The notes under the pieces are model-generated. The model made no database searches, had not been told where the DNA came from, and worked only from the letters and a program-made list of their open reading frames with translations. Below are positions 1 to 5,103 of a DNA stretch of 5,827 nt, piece by piece (position 1 is the first letter of the stretch; every line of letters begins with the position of its first letter). The position numbers were made by a program, and so were the translations under genes. This DNA is from Betaproteobacteria bacterium (lineage in GTDB: Bacteria > Pseudomonadota > Gammaproteobacteria > Burkholderiales > Casimicrobiaceae). Where the stretch lies: NCBI GenBank assembly GCA_005889025.1, contig VBCZ01000066.1, positions 9,635 to 15,461 of the forward strand. The letters are read 5' to 3'.

Positions 1-147
1 CTCGGTAACCGCGGCGCCTCCCACGATCGAGCGGCGCTCGAACACCGCAACCGACAAGCCGGCAGCGGCAAGGTAGCACGCGCTGACAAGGCCGTTGTGA
101 CCGCCGCCGATAATGAGCGCGTCGTAGCGGCGCAAAGCGTTGCTCAT
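1..147 (-). CDS. FAD/NAD(P)-dependent oxidoreductase, N-terminal fragment (phytoene-desaturase/PYROXD2-like)
   Basis: Only the first 49 codons are present; the gene continues leftwards out of the window. The start ATG is at 147-145, preceded by a purine-rich AGGATTGGAG stretch that serves as ribosome binding site. Residues 9-20 form the first beta strand and dinucleotide-binding loop of a Rossmann fold, with GGGHNGL at 14-20. Glu37, at the end of the second strand (VAVFER), is the usual ribose-binding acid for FAD. It is followed by IVGGAAVTE (41-49), typical of the COG1233 group that includes phytoene desaturases and the PYROXD2-like proteins; the HNGL form of the loop favours the latter. 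The substrate cannot be told from this fragment. It lies 74 nt downstream of fabI on the same strand and is probably cotranscribed. The FAD-binding assignment is firm, the subfamily less so. Confidence 0.85.
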   Translation of the reverse strand, partial: MSNALRRYDALIIGGGHNGLVSACYLAAAGLSVAVFERRSIVGGAAVTE

Positions 148-183
148 GACTCCAATCCTGGCGCTAGCGACAGAACCGTACGG

Positions 184-210
184 GACCGCTGCCCGCCGGC
201 AACCGCGGTC
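184..210. repeat. Small inverted repeat in the fabI-oxidoreductase gap
   Basis: GACCGC at 184-189 and GCGGTC at 205-210 are perfect 6-bp arms around a 15-nt GC-rich loop that itself contains the palindrome GCCGGC. No T-run follows in either direction, so at best it is a weak or Rho-assisted attenuator between fabI and the oxidoreductase. It may be chance in GC-rich DNA. Confidence 0.25.
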
Positions 211-221
211 AGCCCGTCAGA

Positions 222-1010
222 CTATTCTTCGTCCATGCCCGCCGCGACGGTCGAGAATCCGCAATCGACATAGGTGATTTCGGCGGTGATTGCGCTCGCG
301 AGATCGGAAAGCAGGAACGCGGCGACATTGCCGACGTCCTCGATGGTGACGTTGCGCCTCAGCGGCGCGTTCTTTTCGACGAAGCGCAGGATCTTCGAAA
401 AGCCGACGATCCCGGCTGCCGCGAGCGTTTTTATCGGCCCGGCAGAGATGGCGTTGACCCGGATACCTTCCGGGCCGAGGCACTGCGCGAGGTAGCGCAC
501 ATTCGCTTCGAGGCTCGCCTTCGCCAAACCCATCACGTTGTAGTTCGGAATCGCGCGCAACGCACCAAGGTATGTCAGCGTGAGCATCGCGCCGCGACGC
601 CCCTGCATCCAGGGGCGGGCCGCCTTGGCAAGCGCGGCAAAGCTATACGAGCTCACGTCGTGGGCGGTGGCGAATGCCTGGCGCGAGAGTCCGTTCAAAT
701 AGTCACCGGCAAGCGCCTCGCGCGGCGCAAACGCGATCGAGTGCAGCAGCCCGTCGATCCCGCCCCATTCGCTACCCAACGCGTCGAACAGCGCGGCGAT
801 ATCGTCGTCGCGCGTCACGTCGCAGCGAAGCACCGGGGCGGGGCCGAAGTCTGCGGCAAGCTTGACGACGCGATCCTTCAGATCGTCGTTGACGAACGTG
901 AACGCAAGCACGGCGCCCTCGCGACGGCACGCCTGCGCGATGCCGTAGGCGATCGACCGGCTGGAAAGCACACCGGTTATGAGAATCTTGCGATCGGCGA
1001 GAAATCCCAT
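222..1010 (-). CDS. fabI: Enoyl-[acyl-carrier-protein] reductase (NADH), FabI
   Basis: FabI carries out the last step of each fatty-acid elongation cycle, reducing trans-2-enoyl-ACP with NADH in the cytoplasm. The 262-residue product matches the usual length of E. coli FabI and follows it almost residue for residue. It shows the cofactor loop TGVLSSRSIAYGIA (12-25), CDV (63-65), HSIAFAP (90-96), the catalytic pair Tyr157 and Lys164 within YNVMGLAK, the preceding Tyr147, and NAISAGPIKTLAA (186-198). The MGFL start fits the family; the ribosome binding site is weak (GAGAC/GAAG before the ATG). Ala93 stands where E. coli has Gly93, the site of triclosan-resistance changes; alanine there is normal in other FabI proteins such as that of S. 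aureus. Met160 and Phe204, equivalent to other resistance sites, are unchanged. Cys250 replaces the usual glycine in VDGGF. The gene begins 53 nt after the SodC-like gene and is probably in the same transcript. Confidence 0.96.
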   Translation of the reverse strand: MGFLADRKILITGVLSSRSIAYGIAQACRREGAVLAFTFVNDDLKDRVVKLAADFGPAPVLRCDVTRDDDIAALFDALGSEWGGIDGLLHSIAFAPREALAGDYLNGLSRQAFATAHDVSSYSFAALAKAARPWMQGRRGAMLTLTYLGALRAIPNYNVMGLAKASLEANVRYLAQCLGPEGIRVNAISAGPIKTLAAAGIVGFSKILRFVEKNAPLRRNVTIEDVGNVAAFLLSDLASAITAEITYVDCGFSTVAAGMDEE

Positions 1011-1063
1011 CGCTTCAGTCTCGCTCGCGCGACTGCATTGCGAATGGCAAGTCGATACGCAAA

Positions 1064-1615
1064 TTATTTCGGCTCGATGACGCCGCAGGCAAGCCAGTCG
1101 TTGGCGACGCCGAACTCCGGCTGAGGATCGGGGTTCAAGCTGTCGTGGACGACCACCGAGCGGCCGATGACGTCGGTGGGACCGCCGCCTCCGACAGTGA
1201 CGCCGCTGATGCTGACCGCCAGGCTCGCGTTGCCTTCCCCTCCGGCGACGATCTCCGGCAGATCGCCCCGGCGTTTTCCGGGTGGCGCGTCAGCGGCGCC
1301 CCATACGTGCCCCGCGCTGGCGGCATTGGGTGAGCTGCAATTGCCGGTCTCGTGAATGAGGATGCGATGCCGGCCGGGGGTGAGCTCCTGAACGAGCGCT
1401 GCCACGCTCACCTTGTCACCTCGCCGGATAAAGGAGATGGTTCCCGTCACCGAGCTGTTCTTGGGCGTCATGCGGGCGGCGGCGCCGCCGCCCGGCTTGA
1501 AGAGCGGTTCGAAACTCGGCGCGGTCGAGCCTGTGCCGCTGCAGCCCCCGAGCGCCGACATGATCGCGGCGAGCACAAGCGCGGGACCAAGCCGGCCCTG
1601 CCCTGCTCGCGACAT
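1064..1615 (-). CDS. SodC-like lipoprotein, probably without dismutase activity
   Basis: The 183-residue product starts with a lipoprotein signal: basic n-region, hydrophobic stretch 9-22, lipobox LGGC with Cys25. Ser26 after it predicts outer-membrane sorting. A low-complexity linker (26-50) leads to a Cu/Zn-SOD fold (about 55-183). By alignment with the adjacent SodC, three copper ligands remain (His88, bridging His103, His157), but Leu86 replaces the first copper histidine. Both non-bridging zinc histidines are lost in a zinc loop about five residues shorter. Trp174 replaces the active-site arginine. The acidic zinc-ligand position (Asp118) and the disulfide cysteines (Cys93, Cys177) remain. 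Superoxide dismutation is therefore unlikely; copper binding or a structural role is possible but inferred. B. subtilis YojM is a known SOD-fold protein lacking copper ligands. I chose the ATG at 1615 because it overlaps the sodC stop (TGATG), has GGAAGAG just upstream and gives a proper signal peptide; an in-frame ATG at 1639 is less likely. Confidence 0.88.
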   Translation of the reverse strand: MSRAGQGRLGPALVLAAIMSALGGCSGTGSTAPSFEPLFKPGGGAAARMTPKNSSVTGTISFIRRGDKVSVAALVQELTPGRHRILIHETGNCSSPNAASAGHVWGAADAPPGKRRGDLPEIVAGGEGNASLAVSISGVTVGGGGPTDVIGRSVVVHDSLNPDPQPEFGVANDWLACGVIEPK

Positions 1616-2130
1616 CAGCTCTTCCGGATCACGCCACAAGCGACGCGTGCGCCCGAATTGCCGGTCGGCTGTGTCGTGAAATCATCGGCATCCTTGTGCA
1701 CGATCACCGCCTTGCCGACGATGTCGGTGGCGCCGCTGCCGATGGTCACGACATCGAGATCCGAGGACAAGGACGCATTTCCGGCCGCATCCGCGACGAG
1801 CATGGGCATGTCCCCTGCATGATGATCCGGCGCGCTCGGCTTGCCATGCGGCTTGCCCGTCGGATTGAAATGTCCCTCCGCGCTCATGCCGTCGGCCGAT
1901 CCGCAATCGCCTTTTTCGTGGATATGAAAGCCATGGTTGCCCGGAGTCAAACCTGAAACCTTCGCTTCGAGCGCGATCTTGCTTCCTTTCTGAGTGAAAG
2001 TCACTGTGCCCGCGGTCGTGTTGCCTGCGGTCGGCGCCAAAGTAGCAGTGGCGATCTGTGCTTGCGCCGGGAACGCCAAGCATGCTGCAAGGAACGCGCT
2101 GAACAGCGGGGCTGTCGCTGAATGTCTCAT
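1615..2130 (-). CDS. sodC: Periplasmic Cu/Zn superoxide dismutase, SodC
   Basis: This enzyme converts superoxide to hydrogen peroxide and oxygen in the periplasm. The 171-residue precursor has a classical Sec signal peptide with hydrophobic core about 9-20 and a cleavage site after AQA (22-24). The SOD domain is complete: copper ligands His69 and His71 (HGFHIH), bridging His87 (EGHFNP), zinc ligands His95, His104 and Asp107 (HHAGD), and copper ligand His145 (VIVH). Disulfide cysteines are Cys76 and Cys165, and the active-site Arg162 lies three residues before Cys165. Spacing between the ligands agrees with the family. The start ATG at 2130-2128 has AGGA seven bases upstream. A sigma70-like promoter lies at 2222-2194. 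It is translationally coupled to the SodC-like lipoprotein gene through a 1-nt overlap, and both probably arose by tandem duplication. Confidence 0.97.
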   Translation of the reverse strand: MRHSATAPLFSAFLAACLAFPAQAQIATATLAPTAGNTTAGTVTFTQKGSKIALEAKVSGLTPGNHGFHIHEKGDCGSADGMSAEGHFNPTGKPHGKPSAPDHHAGDMPMLVADAAGNASLSSDLDVVTIGSGATDIVGKAVIVHKDADDFTTQPTGNSGARVACGVIRKS

Positions 2131-2181
2131 CGGTGTTTCCTACATTAGTTGCGGAACGATGAAGTCGAGCGGTCCGCGTTC

Positions 2182-2193
2182 GGTCGTTCGACC
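2182..2193. promoter_or_regulatory. Palindrome over the predicted sodC transcription start
   Basis: GGTCGTTCGACC is a perfect inverted repeat (GGTCG, 2-nt centre, CGACC). It directly abuts the -10 hexamer of the predicted sodC promoter and covers the expected start site near 2187. A repressor bound here would block initiation, and in RNA it could form a small 5' hairpin. No regulator is recognised, and a short palindrome can be chance. Confidence 0.35.
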
Positions 2194-2222
2194 ATGATAG
2201 GCGAAGCCAAGTATGTTGCCAA
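2194..2222 (-). promoter_or_regulatory. Predicted sigma70 promoter for sodC and following genes
   Basis: Reading the minus strand, TTGGCA (2222-2217) and TATCAT (2199-2194) are separated by exactly 17 bases. The -10 differs from consensus at one base and the -35 at two. Transcription should begin near 2187, giving a leader of about 57 nt before the sodC ATG. It is the best promoter match noticed in the window and suggests the sodC cluster is not merely read through from the MetX-like gene. Confidence 0.6.
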
Positions 2223-2231
2223 ACGCGCAGC

Positions 2232-2241
2232 GTGACGTCAC
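2232..2241. promoter_or_regulatory. Palindrome GTGACGTCAC upstream of the sodC -35
   Basis: A perfect 10-bp palindrome is centred about 50 bp upstream of the predicted sodC transcription start, ten bases beyond the -35 hexamer. That is a usual place for an activator site. No known bacterial regulator can be assigned from the sequence alone, so the operator role is inference. Confidence 0.3.
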
Positions 2242-2294
2242 TGACCTAACGCGGATAACGTGGTTCCCGTGACCTGCCTCATGCAATATGCAGG

Positions 2295-3476
2295 CTAGCG
2301 CGCCAAAAACGCACGGATTGCCTCGCCCTGCTTCGCGACGTTGAGCACGCCCTCGAGGTGCCCTCCGTCACCGTCGATCACCACGACCTCGGCCACACCG
2401 TTCTGCGCGCGATAGCGCTCGGCCGCGCGTTGCGACAACTCCGGCGGAAAGATCAGGTCGCTTTTTGCCGGCATGAACAGGATCTTCGCCTTCATCTTCT
2501 TCACGTCGTCGCCCAGGTTATAGAGCTGGTTCGCCTTCGCCGTGTAGATCATCGAATTGGCGTCGGTCGTAGCCGCACGCGCGGCGCCCGTCTTGTTCAA
2601 TGTGTCCTCGATCGCGAACACGTTGCCCATCTCGGCGCCCGGATCCTTCGCCGCATCCGCCCACTTGTAGGCGAATGTCTTCTCCGCCCAGCCGTGTGCG
2701 CGCGCGGTGATCGTTACGACCTTGAGCGCCTGCGTGACGCCGGCGACCGGCTCATCCTTGCCGTAGTAGTCGCCGTTGTTCCACTTCGGATCGAGCCGGA
2801 TCGGCATGACCCAGATGTCGAGCATCTCGACGACGTACGGCGAAATGTCGAAGCCGGGGCCGATGACGTGGATCACGCGCTCGACGAGATCCGGATAGAG
2901 CGCGCCCCATTCCATCGCCTGGATCGACCCGCCGGATGCACCGGCGACCGCTTTCAGCTTTTTCACGCCGAGCGAATCGACGAGCGCCTTGTGCACGCGG
3001 ACGGAATCGCGGTACGTGACAACCGGGAAAGTCATGCCGTACGGCTTGCCGGTGTCGGGGTTGGTGCTGGCGGGACCCGTCGTCGTAACGTTGGGATCCT
3101 TGGTGTTGAGATTAACAAGCGCATCGGCGCTGATCACGAAATACTTGTCGGTATCGATCGGCTTGCCCGCGCCGATGATCGGGTCCCAATACCCTGGAGC
3201 GGCATCGGCGGGCTTGTATTTGCCTGCCGCGTGCGAAGTGGAGGTAAAGAAATGCGGAATGAAGATCGCGTTATCGCCAGTGGCGTTGAGCGTGCCGTAG
3301 GTCTCGTAACCGACGCGGACGTTCTTGATCGTCTTGCCGCCGACCGTGGTGTACATCGGCAGCGTGAAGATCTTCTTTTCGACCGGACCGTCGTAGGCCG
3401 GCGCGCCCGTTGCAGCCCAGAACAGCAGCGCCGGCAGCATCCACCGGCCCCGCCCTACCACGCCCATTGCTTTCAT
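2295..3476 (-). CDS. Exported MetX-like alpha/beta-hydrolase (homoserine O-acetyltransferase family)
   Basis: The 393-residue product has an N-terminal signal peptide (basic residues at 2-11, hydrophobic 12-22, likely cleavage near Ala26-Ala28), then an alpha/beta-hydrolase domain of the MetX family. Family marks are VGYETYGTLN (55-64), HAAGKY (82-87), the TTGPASTNP (132-140) and GKPYG (143-147) blocks, FPVVTYRD (150-157) and AMEWG (187-191). The triad appears intact: Ser181 in GASGG, Asp340 in SDLIFPPE and His373 in GGHLEG. Cytosolic MetX acetylates homoserine using acetyl-CoA; a periplasmic protein would lack that donor, and the cytosolic LGG-type stretch is changed to LVNLNTKDP. A hydrolase or different acyltransferase is therefore more likely, with substrate unknown. 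I chose the ATG at 3476 because AGGAG lies five bases upstream and the signal peptide follows directly; the frame stays open to 3716, but that extension is not protein-like. Confidence 0.87.
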   Translation of the reverse strand: MKAMGVVGRGRWMLPALLFWAATGAPAYDGPVEKKIFTLPMYTTVGGKTIKNVRVGYETYGTLNATGDNAIFIPHFFTSTSHAAGKYKPADAAPGYWDPIIGAGKPIDTDKYFVISADALVNLNTKDPNVTTTGPASTNPDTGKPYGMTFPVVTYRDSVRVHKALVDSLGVKKLKAVAGASGGSIQAMEWGALYPDLVERVIHVIGPGFDISPYVVEMLDIWVMPIRLDPKWNNGDYYGKDEPVAGVTQALKVVTITARAHGWAEKTFAYKWADAAKDPGAEMGNVFAIEDTLNKTGAARAATTDANSMIYTAKANQLYNLGDDVKKMKAKILFMPAKSDLIFPPELSQRAAERYRAQNGVAEVVVIDGDGGHLEGVLNVAKQGEAIRAFLAR

Positions 3477-3528
3477 GCCCGCTCCTGTGTGGTGTCGAAT
3501 CGGCCGCCCGAACGTCAGGACGCGCGGA

Positions 3529-3534
3529 ATTCTA
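3529..3534 (-). promoter_or_regulatory. Possible -10 element for the MetX-like gene
   Basis: TAGAAT on the minus strand, one base from the -10 consensus, lies about 53 bases before the start codon of the MetX-like gene. No convincing -35 hexamer is found 16-18 bases further upstream, so this is a weak call. Confidence 0.28.
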
Positions 3535-3640
3535 ACCCGGATGTGAATTTGAGGTCGCCTCTTCACTCCAGCCCTGCGAGCGTGTGCAGTGAGAGTGAAG
3601 GCGGCGCTTTTTGCGCACCAGTAACGCCGACCCGGCGCGG

Positions 3641-3646
3641 TAGAAT
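3641..3646 (+). promoter_or_regulatory. Possible -10 element for hslU
   Basis: TAGAAT lies 59 bases before the hslU start in the divergent intergenic region, with expected transcription start near 3653. There is no good -35 at the right distance: TTGCGC at 3611-3616 would leave a 24-base spacer. I also saw no sigma32 heat-shock pattern (CTTGAA with CCCCAT), although hslU is heat-shock controlled in E. coli. Confidence 0.33.
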
Positions 3647-3705
3647 ACGACGGCTGCTCCGCGCGGGCGGTCGTTTCTTCTTTTGCAAGAGTGGCGCGAG
3701 CTCCC

Positions 3706-5034
3706 ATGTCATCCATGACTCCTTCGGAAATCGTTCACGAGCTCGACAAGCATATCGTCGGGCAGCACGCGGCCAAGCGCGCGGTGGCCATCGCCATGCG
3801 CAATCGCTGGCGACGCCAGCAGGTCGCCGAGCCGTTGCGGCAGGAAATCACGCCGAAGAATATCCTCATGATCGGACCGACTGGCGTCGGCAAGACGGAG
3901 ATCGCGCGGAGGCTGGCGAGGCTCGCCGATGCACCGTTCATCAAAATCGAGGCAACCAAGTTCACCGAAGTAGGCTATGTCGGTCGGGACGTCGATACCA
4001 TCATCCGCGATCTCGCAGAAACAGCGATCAAGCAGGCCCGTGAAGCGGAAACGCGAAAGGTGCGGGATCGTGCCGTCGATGCGGCCGAAGAACGCGTGCT
4101 CGACGTGCTGCTGCCGCCCGCGCGCGAAGTGAACTTCGACGACATGCAACCTACCGACTCGGCCACGCGGCAGAAATTCCGCAAGATGCTGCGCGAAGGC
4201 AAGTTCGACGACAAGGAAATCGACGTCGAGGTCACCGCGCTGCCGGCGCAGATGGAAATTCTCGCGCCGCCGGGAATGGAAGATCTCACCAGTCAGATTC
4301 AGGGAATGTTCCAGCAGATGTCGGGCGGCCGTCGCAAAGTCAAGAAAATGAAAGTCACCGACGCGCTCAAGGCGCTGACCGACGAGGAAGCGGCGAAGCT
4401 GGTCAGCGACGACGAGCTCAAGTCCAAGGCGCTGGCCAATGTCGAGCAGAACGGCATCGTGTTTCTCGACGAGATCGACAAGATCGCCAGCCGGCAGGAA
4501 ATGCAGGGGGCGGATGTCTCGCGCCAGGGCGTGCAGCGCGACCTCTTGCCTCTGGTCGAGGGAACGACGGTCGCCACCAAGTACGGGATGATCAAGACCG
4601 ACCACATCCTGTTCATCGCCAGCGGCGCATTTCATCTCGCCAAGCCTTCCGATTTGATCCCCGAGCTCCAGGGCCGCTTTCCGATTCGTGTCGAGCTCAC
4701 GTCGCTTTCCGTCGACGATTTCGAGAAGATACTGACCGCCACCGACGCGTGCCTGACGCGCCAGTACCAGGCACTGCTCGCTACCGAGCGCGTCGAGCTT
4801 GCGTTCGAGCCCGACGGGATCCGCCGCCTCGCTCAAATCGCATTCGACGTCAACGAAAAGCAGGAAAATATCGGCGCGCGACGGCTGTATACCGTGATGG
4901 AGCGATTGCTGGACGAGGTATCCTTCGACGCATCCAAGCTCGAAGGTCGCACGATCAGTATCGACGCCGGTTACGTCGACGCCCGGCTCGCCGGCATCGT
5001 CAAGGACGATAATCTATCGCAATACATTCTGTGA
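3706..5034 (+). CDS. hslU: HslU (ClpY), ATPase and unfoldase of the HslUV protease
   Basis: HslU is a hexameric AAA+ ATPase that unfolds substrates and feeds them to the HslV peptidase in the cytoplasm. The product is 442 residues, against 443 in E. coli. It has the N-terminal TPSEIVHELDKHIVGQ block (5-20), Walker A GPTGVGKT (57-64), the pore loop GYVG (90-93) and the inserted I-domain (about 110-240). Walker B IVFLDE lies at 251-256, sensor 1 around FIASGAF (303-309), the arginine finger in QGRF (Arg324) and the sensor 2 motif GARRL (390-394). The C-terminal LSQYIL (437-442) resembles the tail that docks into HslV, so the protein looks functional. The ATG at 3706 matches the E. coli start (MSxMTP) although its ribosome binding site is poor; GTG at 3691 and ATG at 3715 are alternatives. 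hslV, usually immediately upstream, is absent here. Confidence 0.98.
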   Translation: MSSMTPSEIVHELDKHIVGQHAAKRAVAIAMRNRWRRQQVAEPLRQEITPKNILMIGPTGVGKTEIARRLARLADAPFIKIEATKFTEVGYVGRDVDTIIRDLAETAIKQAREAETRKVRDRAVDAAEERVLDVLLPPAREVNFDDMQPTDSATRQKFRKMLREGKFDDKEIDVEVTALPAQMEILAPPGMEDLTSQIQGMFQQMSGGRRKVKKMKVTDALKALTDEEAAKLVSDDELKSKALANVEQNGIVFLDEIDKIASRQEMQGADVSRQGVQRDLLPLVEGTTVATKYGMIKTDHILFIASGAFHLAKPSDLIPELQGRFPIRVELTSLSVDDFEKILTATDACLTRQYQALLATERVELAFEPDGIRRLAQIAFDVNEKQENIGARRLYTVMERLLDEVSFDASKLEGRTISIDAGYVDARLAGIVKDDNLSQYIL

Positions 5035-5063
5035 CGGCGAGCCGCGGTCACGCTGCTGCAACC

Positions 5064-5084
5064 CCCTCCCCTTCAAGGGGAAGG
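5064..5084. repeat. REP-like GC-rich hairpin after hslU
   Basis: TCCCCTT at 5067-5073 and AAGGGGA at 5075-5081 are perfect arms around a single central base. Past one mismatch the pairing extends by two more G-C pairs (5064-5065 with 5083-5084). In RNA this gives a stem with a TTCAA loop. No T-run follows, so it is not a standard intrinsic terminator. It resembles the short CCCCTCCCC/GGGG extragenic repeats scattered through many proteobacterial genomes and may stabilise or end the hslU message. Its right side also provides the purine-rich stretch upstream of the transporter gene. Confidence 0.45.
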
Positions 5085-5103
5085 AGAAGGTCGATGCTAG
5101 ACC

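Noticed and set aside
222..1010. FabI as a triclosan-resistant variant because of Ala93
   Set aside because: Alanine at this site is normal in many triclosan-sensitive FabI proteins, and the other known resistance positions are unchanged.
1616..1639. Earlier in-frame ATG of the SodC-like lipoprotein at 1639
   Set aside because: It would add MWRDPEEL, an acidic stretch before the signal peptide; the TGATG overlap at 1615 with GGAAGAG upstream explains the start better.
2270..2296. Possible terminator after the MetX-like gene (CCTGC/GCAGG arms)
   Set aside because: The five-base arms enclose 12 bases and no T-run follows; too weak to call.
3604..3616. GCGC-TTTTT-GCGC as a terminator
   Set aside because: The stem has only four base pairs, the T-run is in the loop and not after it, and it lies between divergent gene starts where no terminator is needed.
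3477..3716. 80-residue N-terminal extension of the MetX-like protein
   Set aside because: The extension is Arg-rich and non-conserved in appearance, overlaps the hslU start region, and would bury the signal peptide; the ATG at 3476 has a strong ribosome binding site.
2358..4043. Long open frame on the plus strand (about 560 codons)
   Set aside because: It lies antisense to the MetX-like gene and then out of frame in hslU; its product is rich in Arg, His and Asp with no domain, as expected of a GC-rich shadow frame.
3709..4836. 375-codon open frame on the minus strand inside hslU
   Set aside because: It is the complement of a strongly conserved hslU, with no family resemblance and a composition typical of an antisense frame.
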